Below are positions 7,040 through 14,733 of a stretch of 64,000 nucleotides of DNA, piece by piece. The stretch comes from SVEL01 sp045125245. Lineage in GTDB: Bacteria > Bacillota > Clostridia > Lachnospirales > Lachnospiraceae. A model generated the notes under the pieces. It worked only from the letters and a program-made list of their open reading frames with translations. It was not told where the DNA came from and made no database searches. The stretch's first letter is position 1. Each line of letters opens with the position of its first letter. A program made the translations under genes and the position numbers. The stretch is from positions 1 through 64,000 of the forward strand of contig JBGVNF010000074.1 of the NCBI GenBank assembly GCA_045125245.1, read 5' to 3'.

Positions 7040-9499
7040 ATGCAGGAACAATTCACTAAAGGAGCTAAGTTAGCTCTTGCATTTGCTAAACAGACTGCAA
7101 AAGAATTAGAGCATAGTTATATTGGAACAGAACATATTTTGGTAGGTTTGACTATGGCTAATGAAGGTGTAGCCAGTATAGTATTAAATTCATTCGGAGT
7201 AACAGAAGATAAACTTAAAGAATTAATAGAACAGTATATAGATCCAATGCGCCCTATAGGTTTGGCAGAACCAGAAGGGTATACACCTAAGGCAGAGAAG
7301 CTTATAGAGTCTAGTATAAAAGAAGCAGAAAAACTTGGAGCGAAGCTTGTTGGAACAGAGCATATTCTTATGACTATATTAAAGGAAACAGAATGTGCTG
7401 CGCCAAGACTTCTTAATACTTTGGGTATAAATCTTCAGAAGATGTATGTAGAATTACTTGCTGCTATGGGGCTTGATATCAATAAAGCCAGAGAAGAATT
7501 TTCAAATGGCAAGCCAGTCAAAAGTAAGGGTAAATCTACAACTCCTGCATTGGACCAGTTCAGCAGAGATTTGACAAAATTGGCTAAGGCTGGGGAAATT
7601 GACCCAGTTATAGGACGTGAGAATGAAATTTTAAGAGTTATACAGATTTTATCTAGAAGAACTAAGAATAATCCATGTCTTATAGGCGAGCCAGGAGTAG
7701 GAAAGACAGCTATAGTAGAGGCGCTTGCTACACGAATAGCAAATGAGGATGTGCCAGATACAATTAAGAATACTAGATTATTGATGCTTGATTTATCAGG
7801 CTTAGTTGCTGGCTCTAAATATAGAGGCGAATTTGAGGAAAGAATCAAGAGAATCCTTTCAGAAGTTAGAAAAGAAGGCAATATTATTCTGTTCATTGAC
7901 GAAATTCATACTATTATAGGTGCTGGTGGAGCTGAGGGTGCATTAGATGCAGCTAATATATTAAAGCCAGCTCTTGCACGTGGCGAATTACAGGTTATCG
8001 GTGCTACTACTATCTCAGAATTTAGAAAGCATTTCGAAAAGGATGCGGCTTTAGAGAGACGTTTCCAGCCTGTTACAGTAGAAGAGCCTACAGAGCTGGA
8101 GGCTATTGACATTATAAAAGGCTTAAAGCATAAATATGAAGAGCATCATAAATTATCATATGCTGATAGTGCTGTGGTGGCAGCAGTTAAGATGTCTATA
8201 AGATATATCAATGATAGATTTTTACCAGATAAGGCTATAGATTTGCTTGATGAATCAGGCTCTAGAGTTAGCCTTAAGGGATTTGTAAGACCTATAAAGC
8301 TTATGGAAATCGAAGATGAGATTAAGGCTTTAGAGGAAAAGAAGGAATACCTTGTATCTAAAGAAAAGATGAAGGAAGCTGCCCAGGTTCGAGCTGAGCA
8401 GAAAGAACTTCGTGAAGAATATGAGAAACAGCGTGAGAAATGGGAGAAATCTAAAAAGTCTAAGAAGCTTACAGTTACAGAAAATGATATAGCTGAGGTA
8501 GTGGCAAGCTGGACAAAAATCCCTGTTAAGAAGCTTTCTGAGGGAGAAGGACAGCGTTTAGTAAAGCTTGAAAAGATTCTTCATGAGAGAGTTGTTGGAC
8601 AAAAGGAAGCTGTAGAAGCAGTGGCTAAGGCTGTGAGAAGAGGAAGAGTAGGACTTAAAGATCCAAAGAGACCTACAGGTTCGTTCCTTTTTCTTGGTCC
8701 TACAGGTGTAGGTAAAACTGAATTGTCAAAGGCTCTTGCAGAGGCAGTTTTTGGTGATGAGAATTCTATCATTCGAGTAGATATGTCTGAGTATATGGAG
8801 AAGCATAGTGTATCAAAAATGATAGGTTCACCACCAGGATATGTAGGCTTTGAAGAGGGTGGACAGCTTAGTGAAAAGGTTAGAAGAAATCCTTATTCGG
8901 TAGTGTTATTTGATGAGATTGAAAAAGCTCATCCGGATGTATTTAATATACTTCTTCAGGTGCTTGATGATGGTAGAATTACAGATGCACAGGGTCGATA
9001 TGTGGATTTTAAAAATACTATTATCATTATGACTTCCAATGCTGGTGCTTCCAGAATAATGGAGCCTAAGAGATTAGGCTTTGGCGCAGTGGAAGATGAA
9101 AAAGCTGATTATGAGACAATGAAGAGCAATGTTATGGAAGAACTTAAGCATATGTTTAAGCCTGAATTCCTCAATAGAATTGATGATATTATCGTATTCC
9201 ACGCTCTTAATAAGGACGATATAGGTAAGATTATCGATATAATGCTTAAAGAGATAGGCAAGCGCGTATATGAGCAGATGAGAATAACTATAAATGTTAC
9301 TTCTAGTGCAAAGAAATATCTTGTGGATACAGGATATGATAAAAAATACGGTGCTAGACCACTTAGAAGAGCGCTGGTGACAAAGGTTGAGGATCCACTT
9401 GCTGAAGAGATTTTATCAGGTAAGGTTAAGGCCGGAGATACTGTAAAAATAAGCTATAGTGGCAAAGAATTAAAATTTGTCTCAGATAGAAAAAAATAG
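7040..9499 (+). CDS. clpC: Clp protease ATPase subunit ClpC
   Basis: An 819-residue Hsp100 unfoldase that feeds proteins to ClpP. It has a double Clp-N domain (about 1-145, including HSYIGTEHILVGL and KLVGTEHILM), a first AAA+ module with Walker A GEPGVGKTAIVEAL and sensor region GATTISEFRKHFEKD, a UVR-like coiled-coil middle region (EKMKEAAQVRAEQKELREEY), and a second AAA+ module with Walker A GPTGVGKTELSKAL and FLNRIDDIIVF. It starts 14 bases after the cohesin gene behind GAGGAAG, so it may be cotranscribed with that gene. The usual clpC neighbours ctsR, mcsA and mcsB are missing. Confidence 0.97.
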   Translation: MQEQFTKGAKLALAFAKQTAKELEHSYIGTEHILVGLTMANEGVASIVLNSFGVTEDKLKELIEQYIDPMRPIGLAEPEGYTPKAEKLIESSIKEAEKLGAKLVGTEHILMTILKETECAAPRLLNTLGINLQKMYVELLAAMGLDINKAREEFSNGKPVKSKGKSTTPALDQFSRDLTKLAKAGEIDPVIGRENEILRVIQILSRRTKNNPCLIGEPGVGKTAIVEALATRIANEDVPDTIKNTRLLMLDLSGLVAGSKYRGEFEERIKRILSEVRKEGNIILFIDEIHTIIGAGGAEGALDAANILKPALARGELQVIGATTISEFRKHFEKDAALERRFQPVTVEEPTELEAIDIIKGLKHKYEEHHKLSYADSAVVAAVKMSIRYINDRFLPDKAIDLLDESGSRVSLKGFVRPIKLMEIEDEIKALEEKKEYLVSKEKMKEAAQVRAEQKELREEYEKQREKWEKSKKSKKLTVTENDIAEVVASWTKIPVKKLSEGEGQRLVKLEKILHERVVGQKEAVEAVAKAVRRGRVGLKDPKRPTGSFLFLGPTGVGKTELSKALAEAVFGDENSIIRVDMSEYMEKHSVSKMIGSPPGYVGFEEGGQLSEKVRRNPYSVVLFDEIEKAHPDVFNILLQVLDDGRITDAQGRYVDFKNTIIIMTSNAGASRIMEPKRLGFGAVEDEKADYETMKSNVMEELKHMFKPEFLNRIDDIIVFHALNKDDIGKIIDIMLKEIGKRVYEQMRITINVTSSAKKYLVDTGYDKKYGARPLRRALVTKVEDPLAEEILSGKVKAGDTVKISYSGKELKFVSDRKK

Positions 9500-9582
9500 T
9501 AGAAAAAAATACAAAATTATAGTATAATTGAAAGAACAATTATATGTATATTTAGACAAAAACACGTAGGAGGATTAAAGAA

Positions 9583-9993
9583 ATGGCAGTTGTTGAAGAA
9601 TTAATTCGCATTGAAGAGAACCAGACATTAAGCTTTGGAAATTACAAGTTAGAGGAGAAGGCTAAGAAGTCAGATTTTGAATTTAAAGGTGATTTATATA
9701 AGGTGAAGACTTGTAAAGAGATTACTAAGCTTGAAAAGAATGGTATGTTCGTGTATGAGTCAGTGCCAGGTACAGCTGTTAATAATTTTGACGTTACAAA
9801 TGATGGATTAACATTTGATGTTGAAACTGTAACAGATACACAGATTACAGTTGAACTTGAAGAAGGAACAGAATATGTTATGTACATAGATGGAGTTAAT
9901 ACAGGTAGCATGAGCACAAAGCTTGGTGGTAAGATGTCTCTTAGTGTACCAGCATCTAATGGCATGACAGCTATAAAGATCGTAAAGGAATAA
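9583..9993 (+). CDS. Small conserved beta-rich protein upstream of radA, function unknown
   Basis: A 136-residue protein preceded by GTAGGAGG. It has no signal peptide or membrane helix, so it is probably cytoplasmic. The sequence is rich in Val, Thr, Glu and Gly with alternating beta-like segments (LTFDVETVTDTQITVELE, EYVMYIDGVNTG, GKMSLSVPA). I recall similar short proteins from Lachnospiraceae labelled 'endosialidase' in databases, but nothing here shows a sialidase active site and I would not use that name as a function. It ends 3 bases before radA and is probably cotranscribed with it. TATAAT at 9523-9528 could be its -10 box. Confidence 0.75.
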   Translation: MAVVEELIRIEENQTLSFGNYKLEEKAKKSDFEFKGDLYKVKTCKEITKLEKNGMFVYESVPGTAVNNFDVTNDGLTFDVETVTDTQITVELEEGTEYVMYIDGVNTGSMSTKLGGKMSLSVPASNGMTAIKIVKE

Positions 9994-9996
9994 TTC

Positions 9997-11358
9997 ATGG
10001 CAAAAGGTAAGTCGACAGCATTTTTCTGTAAGGAATGTGGATATGAATCCGCAAAATGGATGGGACAGTGTCCAGGATGTAAGGAATGGAACACTTTTGT
10101 TGAAGAACCAGTTAGTAAAGGAAAGAATAAGCAGCAGATAGGTTTAGCGAAGTTGGGAGAACAAGCTAAGCCTTTAGCTGTATCTCAGATTTCTCTTGAT
10201 GAAGAGGATAGAATAAAGACAGGTATCGAAGAATTTGATAGGGTTCTAGGTGGTGGAATCGTCAAAGGCTCGTTGGTATTAGTAGGTGGAGACCCAGGTA
10301 TAGGAAAGTCTACACTTTTATTGCAGACCTGTAAAAGCTTGGCAGAGCTTGAGAAAAAGGTATTGTACATATCAGGTGAAGAGTCGTTAAAACAGATAAA
10401 GATGAGAGCTAATCGTATCGGAAGCTTCAATGATAATCTACTATTATTCTGTGAAACAAGCTTGCAGGCTATGGAAGAGGCTATTAAGGATGTAAAACCA
10501 GAGATTGTAATAGTAGATTCCATACAGACTATCTGTAATGATGAGATAGATTCAGCACCAGGTAGTGTATCTCAGGTTAGAGAATCAACTAATAGATTGT
10601 TGCAGATTGCAAAGGGTATGGGAATTACCATATTTATAGTAGGTCATGTTACAAAAGAAGGTGTGGTAGCAGGCCCTAGAGTACTTGAACATATGGTTGA
10701 TACTGTACTTTATTTTGAAGGAGACAGATTTGCATCTTATCGTATTCTTAGAGGTGTCAAGAATAGATTTGGTTCGACTAATGAAATCGGCGTATTTGAG
10801 ATGTGTCAAGAAGGTCTTAGAGAGGTTAAGAATCCATCGGAGTATATGCTAGAGGGTAGACCAGAGAATGCCTCTGGTTCAGTTGTTGCATGTGCTATGG
10901 AGGGCACGAGACCTATTTTAATAGAGATACAGTCATTGGTTAGTAAAACTAACTTCGGAATGCCAAGAAGAACTACAGCTGGAACAGACTATAACAGAGT
11001 AAATCTTCTTATGGCAGTTTTGGAAAAAAGACTTGGTTATCCATTATCAGATTATGACGCATACGTAAATATAACAGGTGGATTAAAGATATCGGAGCCT
11101 TCTCTTGATTTAGGTATAATTATAGCTATTATTTCAAGCTACAGAGACCAGGTTATTGACGAGGGAACTATTTGCTTTGGAGAGGTAGGTTTATCGGGAG
11201 AAGTTAGAGCGGTAAGTAATCCTGAACAGAGAGTACAGGAAGCAGTTAAGCTTGGATTTAAAACATGTATAATGCCACAGGTGTCTGTGGACAACATAAA
11301 AAAACCAGATGGAATAAAGCTGGTGGGTATTAAAAATATTAAAGATTTACAAAGATAA
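9997..11358 (+). CDS. radA: DNA repair protein RadA
   Basis: A 453-residue RecA-like helicase/branch-migration protein. It has an N-terminal C4 zinc finger (CKECGYESAKWMGQCPGC), Walker A GGDPGIGKSTLLLQ, Walker B-like EIVIVDSIQT, the RadA-specific KNRFG motif (GVKNRFGSTNEIGVFEM) and a C-terminal Lon-like domain (NITGGLKISEPSLDLGI, GEVGLSGEVRAV). It acts in recombinational repair by extending D-loops. Length and all signatures are normal. The methyl-accepting-like gene follows after 16 bases. Confidence 0.97.
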   Translation: MAKGKSTAFFCKECGYESAKWMGQCPGCKEWNTFVEEPVSKGKNKQQIGLAKLGEQAKPLAVSQISLDEEDRIKTGIEEFDRVLGGGIVKGSLVLVGGDPGIGKSTLLLQTCKSLAELEKKVLYISGEESLKQIKMRANRIGSFNDNLLLFCETSLQAMEEAIKDVKPEIVIVDSIQTICNDEIDSAPGSVSQVRESTNRLLQIAKGMGITIFIVGHVTKEGVVAGPRVLEHMVDTVLYFEGDRFASYRILRGVKNRFGSTNEIGVFEMCQEGLREVKNPSEYMLEGRPENASGSVVACAMEGTRPILIEIQSLVSKTNFGMPRRTTAGTDYNRVNLLMAVLEKRLGYPLSDYDAYVNITGGLKISEPSLDLGIIIAIISSYRDQVIDEGTICFGEVGLSGEVRAVSNPEQRVQEAVKLGFKTCIMPQVSVDNIKKPDGIKLVGIKNIKDLQR

Positions 11359-11374
11359 AGAATGGAGGATTTTT

Positions 11375-12022
11375 ATGAGTACAGAATTAGCTAATGAGGT
11401 ATTGCAGATAGTTGAAGATTTGGACGCTTCTCAGTTAAAGCTTGAAAAAAATGCGTTTGATGTAATCAATTCATCTGATACATCACTTAATCTCGTTAAG
11501 GATGGTATTAAGGAGATTGAAGGTCTTATAGGAAAAATTGAAGATTTGAACAGAGCAGTAGAAGCATCTCAGGAATGCATTAAGCAGATGCAGGCGGTAT
11601 CTTTAGTTATTGCAGATTTTGCAGGAGTTATCTCAGGTATTGCCAATAAAACTAATATCCTTTCTCTTAATGCTACAATCGAGGCTGCTAGAGCAGGAGA
11701 ACACGGCCTTGGATTTGCTGTAGTAGCAAAGGAGGTTCAGGCCTTAGCTAGCCAGACAAAGACATCTTCAGCTGAGATTGCAACAAAGATTAGTGAGGTT
11801 CAGTCATATGTTGCAGGTATGGTAGATTCTATGAAGGGAATTTATGAGAATGCGGAAGAGCAGAGCAAGATATCTACAACAGTGGGTGATTTGTTAGGAA
11901 AGCTTCTTGATGCAGCGATGGTAGCAAATGATGTATCAAGAAATATGGAGAATGAGATTGCATATCAGAGAGATATAACAGATCAGGCGAGAAATACACT
12001 TAATAGATATTCGGAAGAATAA
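11375..12022 (+). CDS. Soluble methyl-accepting chemotaxis-type signalling protein
   Basis: A 215-residue all-helical protein with the hairpin tip of chemoreceptor signalling domains (GIANKTNILSLNATIEAARAGEHGLGFAVVAKEVQALA). Unlike a normal receptor it has no membrane helix, HAMP domain or recognisable ligand domain: about 85 residues of coiled coil precede the tip and about 80 follow. It could be a cytoplasmic receptor that couples to CheA/CheW, or a scaffold unrelated to chemotaxis; no che genes are in the window. The ribosome site is AATGGAGG. Its stop codon overlaps the outer arm of the palindromic repeat that follows. Confidence 0.88.
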   Translation: MSTELANEVLQIVEDLDASQLKLEKNAFDVINSSDTSLNLVKDGIKEIEGLIGKIEDLNRAVEASQECIKQMQAVSLVIADFAGVISGIANKTNILSLNATIEAARAGEHGLGFAVVAKEVQALASQTKTSSAEIATKISEVQSYVAGMVDSMKGIYENAEEQSKISTTVGDLLGKLLDAAMVANDVSRNMENEIAYQRDITDQARNTLNRYSEE

Positions 12023-12302
12023 TCATAAATAATGAAAGTCATATTGTGCAGACTTTATACTGTATTTTTACATGCTGCGAACATTTGATTTTCTAAATAC
12101 TTTGAGTTATGCTGTATAGGACGGACGTAACCGGCGCATTATCCGACATCGTGTCGGAATGCGCCTTTTTCTAACATCGTGTTAGAAAATTACTAATTAT
12201 GTACAAAGTATTAAGAAAATCTAAATATTCTTCGCTATCGTAAAAGATACAGTATAAAGTTGCCCAATATGACTAATCTATGTTTTGATGGTTTATGATT
12301 AT
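12019..12302 (+). repeat. Long imperfect palindromic element, copy 1
   Basis: Two arms, 12037-12104 and 12204-12274, are imperfect reverse complements of each other (AGTCATATTG at one end, CAATATGACT at the other; AAATACTTTG facing CAAAGTATT inside). Between them sit two smaller hairpins: GGCGCATT..CCGACA TCG TGTCGG..AATGCGCC and TCTAACA TCG TGTTAGA. A further outer inverted repeat, ATAATCATAAA (12019-12029) and TTTATGATTAT (12292-12302), encloses everything. A homologous element lies at 52934-53168. No ORF is present. It may be a MITE-like mobile palindrome or a structured RNA; the strand is not known. Confidence 0.88.
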
Positions 12303-12335
12303 ATTCTTTTGTGAAATATATTACATACGAAAAAA

Positions 12336-12357
12336 GCGAGAAGATAAATCTTCTCGC
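12336..12357 (-). terminator. Terminator of tRNA-Trp
   Basis: GCGAGAAGA TAAA TCTTCTCGC is a perfect 9-bp stem flanked by A6 on the left and T7 on the right, so it can work in both directions. On the minus strand it directly follows the tRNA-Trp gene. Confidence 0.88.
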
Positions 12358-12367
12358 TTTTTTTGAG

Positions 12368-12438
12368 CAGGGGCGGTAGGAATCGAACCCACCTCTGGAG
12401 TTTTGGAGACTCTTATTCTACCGATGAACTACGCCCCT
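12368..12438 (-). tRNA. tRNA-Trp (CCA anticodon)
   Basis: Read on the minus strand, AGGGGCG pairs with CGCCCCT as a 7-bp acceptor stem with G as discriminator. The D arm is GTTC..GAAT. The anticodon loop CTCCAAA gives anticodon CCA (Trp). The T arm is GTGGG TTCGATT CCTAC. The first anticodon-stem pair is an A-C mismatch; the rest are paired. The 3' CCA is not encoded. Total length is 71 bases. Confidence 0.95.
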
Positions 12439-12460
12439 ATGTATTTTTGACACGCATATA

Positions 12461-12489
12461 TTTATACCATATTTATGGTTGCTTGTCAA
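12461..12489 (-). promoter_or_regulatory. Promoter of tRNA-Trp
   Basis: On the minus strand TTGACA (12484-12489) and TATAAA (12461-12466) are separated by exactly 17 bases, with the -10 box ending 22 bases before the tRNA 5' end. This is a near-perfect sigma-A promoter. Confidence 0.9.
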
Positions 12490-12532
12490 CAAAATATGCT
12501 ATATTTTTATTAAAATTGTGGGAAATAATTAC

Positions 12533-12561
12533 TTGCATATTATATAAAGATTTGGTATAAT
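12533..12561 (+). promoter_or_regulatory. Promoter of tRNA-Leu
   Basis: TTGCAT (12533-12538), a 17-base spacer and TATAAT (12556-12561), ending 12 bases before the mature tRNA 5' end. It is divergent from the tRNA-Trp promoter. Confidence 0.88.
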
Positions 12562-12573
12562 ATTTGATGTTAT

Positions 12574-12654
12574 GCGGATGTGGCGGAACTGGCAGACGCG
12601 CTAGACTTAGGATCTAGTGTCCCCGACGTGCAGGTTCGATTCCTGTCATCCGCA
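12574..12654 (+). tRNA. tRNA-Leu (UAG anticodon)
   Basis: The acceptor stem is GCGGATG paired with CATCCGC, with discriminator A. The anticodon stem is CTAGA/TCTAG around loop CTTAGGA, giving anticodon TAG (reads CUA). A class II variable arm follows (GTGTCCCCGACGTG), then the T arm with GGTTCGATTCC. The 3' CCA is not encoded. Total length is 81 bases. Confidence 0.95.
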
Positions 12655-12660
12655 CTATTT

Positions 12661-12692
12661 AAAGGTTGTCTATAGTTGTAGACAACCTTTTT
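12661..12692 (+). terminator. Terminator of tRNA-Leu
   Basis: AAGGTTGTCTA and TAGACAACCTT form an 11-bp stem around a short loop, followed by T5, starting 6 bases after the tRNA. Confidence 0.92.
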
Positions 12693-12760
12693 ATGTTTGT
12701 AAAAACTCTTAAGTTCTGCCATTGACTGCAGAAAACTATTATGTATTATAGAAAAATATA

Positions 12761-12769
12761 TGTTATAAT
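12761..12769 (+). promoter_or_regulatory. Extended -10 element upstream of surE
   Basis: TGTTATAAT is an extended -10 box (TG, one base, TATAAT) 36 bases before the surE start. No good -35 box is seen at the matching position, as is common for extended -10 promoters. Confidence 0.6.
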
Positions 12770-12805
12770 AAACATAAAAAAGATGGTAAGCAAAGGAGGG
12801 GAACG

Positions 12806-13528
12806 GTGAAAATCTTAATTACAAATGATGATAGTATTTCATCTGAGGTTCTTCTGCCCCTAGCTAAGTGGGTAAAGCAATTTGGTGAGGTGACCATAGT
12901 TGTTCCAAAATTTGAGCAAAGTGGAAAAAGTCACTGCATTGAAATTCATAAACCATTTGAAGTAAAACAGGTTCCTTTTGATGATGAGGATATAAAAGCG
13001 TACACTGTGGATTCTTCCCCAGCAGATTGTGTTCGCTTTGCTTTGGAGGGTATGAAGTGCTCATTTGACTTAGTTATATCAGGTATTAATCGTGGATTGA
13101 ATCTTGGAATTGATGTGTTATACTCTGGTACTTTAGGTGCCATGTTTGAGGCGGCAACCTTTGGAATTCCAGCGGTAGCTCTTTCTACTAAAGCTGGTGG
13201 ATTTGGTGAAGCTATAGAGGCATTGGATGAAATCAAAGATTTCTTTATCAACCATAAGTTAATGGAAAAGAATAGCTTATATAACATAAATATTCCGCTT
13301 TGCCATAAGGGAATACGCATTACGCGTATGGGTGAGCGTTATTTTGAGGATGAATTTATTCCACAGGGTAATGATATGTATTTTTCAACCTATAAAGAAA
13401 TTCCAACAGGTTCTGATGATGATGGTATAGATACCAATGCGACTTTGGCTGGATATATTTCTGTGACACCACTTATATTGAATAGGACAAATATGAGTGT
13501 ATTTGAAGAATTAAAGAAATTGAATTAG
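12806..13528 (+). CDS. surE: 5'/3'-nucleotidase SurE
   Basis: A 240-residue metal-dependent phosphatase acting on nucleoside monophosphates. It starts at GTG behind the strong site AAAGGAGGGGA. The N-terminal ITNDDS supplies the metal-binding Asp pair. QSGKSHCIEI, VDSSPADCVRFAL and ISGINRGLNLGIDVLYSGTLGAMFEAA are the conserved active-site segments. Length is typical. It stands alone behind its own promoter, between the tRNA terminator and bcp. Confidence 0.93.
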   Translation: MKILITNDDSISSEVLLPLAKWVKQFGEVTIVVPKFEQSGKSHCIEIHKPFEVKQVPFDDEDIKAYTVDSSPADCVRFALEGMKCSFDLVISGINRGLNLGIDVLYSGTLGAMFEAATFGIPAVALSTKAGGFGEAIEALDEIKDFFINHKLMEKNSLYNINIPLCHKGIRITRMGERYFEDEFIPQGNDMYFSTYKEIPTGSDDDGIDTNATLAGYISVTPLILNRTNMSVFEELKKLN

Positions 13529-13665
13529 TAAATCATAACATGTATTTGTAAGATTTAATGACGACTATTTTATAACAACAGAAATAAGTGAGAAAGAATA
13601 TAAACAAATAAACAGGGAATAACTTGTTGTAATAACATTAAGAAATATTATAAAGGAGGCATATT

Positions 13666-14118
13666 ATGTTAGAAGTAGGAACAAAGGCACCTGATTTTGA
13701 ATTACCTGATCAGGATGGAAACATGCACAAATTAAGTGATTATATCGGAAAAAAAGTGATTTTATATTTTTATCCCAAGGATAATACACCAGGTTGTACA
13801 AAGCAGGCCTGTGGATTTTCTGAAAGATATCCTCAGTTTATGGAGAAAGGGGCAGTTGTCCTTGGAATCAGCAAGGACTCTGTAGCTTCACATAAGAAAT
13901 TTGTGGAAAAATATGGACTGGCATTCACTCTTTTGGCAGACCCAGAACGTAAAGTGATAGAGGCATATGATGTATGGAAGGAAAAGAAAAATTGCGGCAA
14001 GGTTTCCATGGGAGTTGTAAGAACAACATATCTTATCGATGAGCAGGGAGTTATTGTTAAAGCAAATGATAAGGTTAAGGCAGCAGAGGACCCAGAAAAT
14101 ATGTTACAAGAAATTTAA
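13666..14118 (+). CDS. bcp: Thiol peroxidase, Bcp/PrxQ type
   Basis: A 150-residue peroxiredoxin that reduces hydrogen and organic peroxides. The peroxidatic Cys44 is in NTPGCTKQACGF and the likely resolving Cys49 is five residues on, the pattern of atypical two-Cys Bcp proteins. FYPKDNTPGCT and GISKDSVASHKKF are family signatures. RBS AAAGGAGG. It is a single-gene unit ending at a bidirectional terminator shared with the converging gene. A role in protecting an anaerobe against oxygen is inferred. Confidence 0.94.
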   Translation: MLEVGTKAPDFELPDQDGNMHKLSDYIGKKVILYFYPKDNTPGCTKQACGFSERYPQFMEKGAVVLGISKDSVASHKKFVEKYGLAFTLLADPERKVIEAYDVWKEKKNCGKVSMGVVRTTYLIDEQGVIVKANDKVKAAEDPENMLQEI

Positions 14119-14144
14119 ATATAATTAAAACTGTAATAAGAAAT

Positions 14145-14179
14145 AATAAGCCCGACCTTATTTAAGGTCTGGGCTTATT
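14145..14179. terminator. Bidirectional terminator between bcp and the converging membrane gene
   Basis: AATAAGCCC-GACCTTA pairs with TAAGGTC-TGGGCTTATT, with a one-base bulge and almost no loop. It overlaps the last codons and the stop of the minus-strand gene. Confidence 0.8.
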
Positions 14180-14508
14180 CCTTCTTGATCTTTATATTCA
14201 TCTAGTAAAGTTTCTTTCTCTTTTTCTTCTTTTGCTTCTATGTATGCTTTTCTTGCCTTGTAAATAATTATTCCTAAGAAAAGAAGTGTAAAGCCTAAGA
14301 TTATCAATCCGCCAAGTAAAGTGTCGTCCATAATTGAAAAGCTTACAAGTAATAAAAGTCCCAATATTGCTAGTGAGATTAGGCTGGCGATAATTACGAT
14401 AGGATAGCGTATCCATTTACTTACCTTTTTGTTTTTGGTAAGCTCTGTTCCTCCATCTATGATTATATCAATTATAAATTCAATTACAAATTCTATGATG
14501 TCATCCAT
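14158..14508 (-). CDS. Small membrane protein, function unknown
   Basis: A 116-residue protein. The start is at 14508 (MDDIIEFVIEF), 7 bases after an AAGGAGG site; an in-frame ATG further upstream has no such site. The N-terminus is amphipathic (DDIIEFVIEFIIDIIID), followed by a basic segment and two membrane helices (YPIVIIASLISLAILGLLLL and LGGLIILGFTLLFLGIIIYK). A charged C-terminal tail (KARKAYIEAKEEKEKETLL) follows. I recognise no functional family. It is transcribed alone and converges on bcp. Confidence 0.8.
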   Translation of the reverse strand: MDDIIEFVIEFIIDIIIDGGTELTKNKKVSKWIRYPIVIIASLISLAILGLLLLVSFSIMDDTLLGGLIILGFTLLFLGIIIYKARKAYIEAKEEKEKETLLDEYKDQEGISPDLK

Positions 14509-14733
14509 TTGAAGACCTCCTTTATCTTTGGGTATACACATATATTATGATTTTATGCTTTGGATATCAAGATGTTTTGCGTGAATTGCAAAATTTTGGT
14601 CGTGAAATAAAGGGAATTCTTGTTTTTATAGCTATAATGAAACAATTAATAGTTTACTTTATACACAAAAAGTTATATAATTTTAATAATACTATGTTGA
14701 AAAATGAAGTGTTAAATGTATAGGAGTGTATTG

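Noticed and set aside
12363..12560. Plus-strand frame of 65 codons over the tRNA-Trp gene
   Set aside because: It overlaps the antisense of a well-formed tRNA and both divergent promoters.
12784..12806. Riboswitch upstream of surE, lysA or the fatty-acid genes
   Set aside because: The leaders are short (under about 70 bases between promoter and start) and show no known aptamer core; only simple hairpins or operators are visible.
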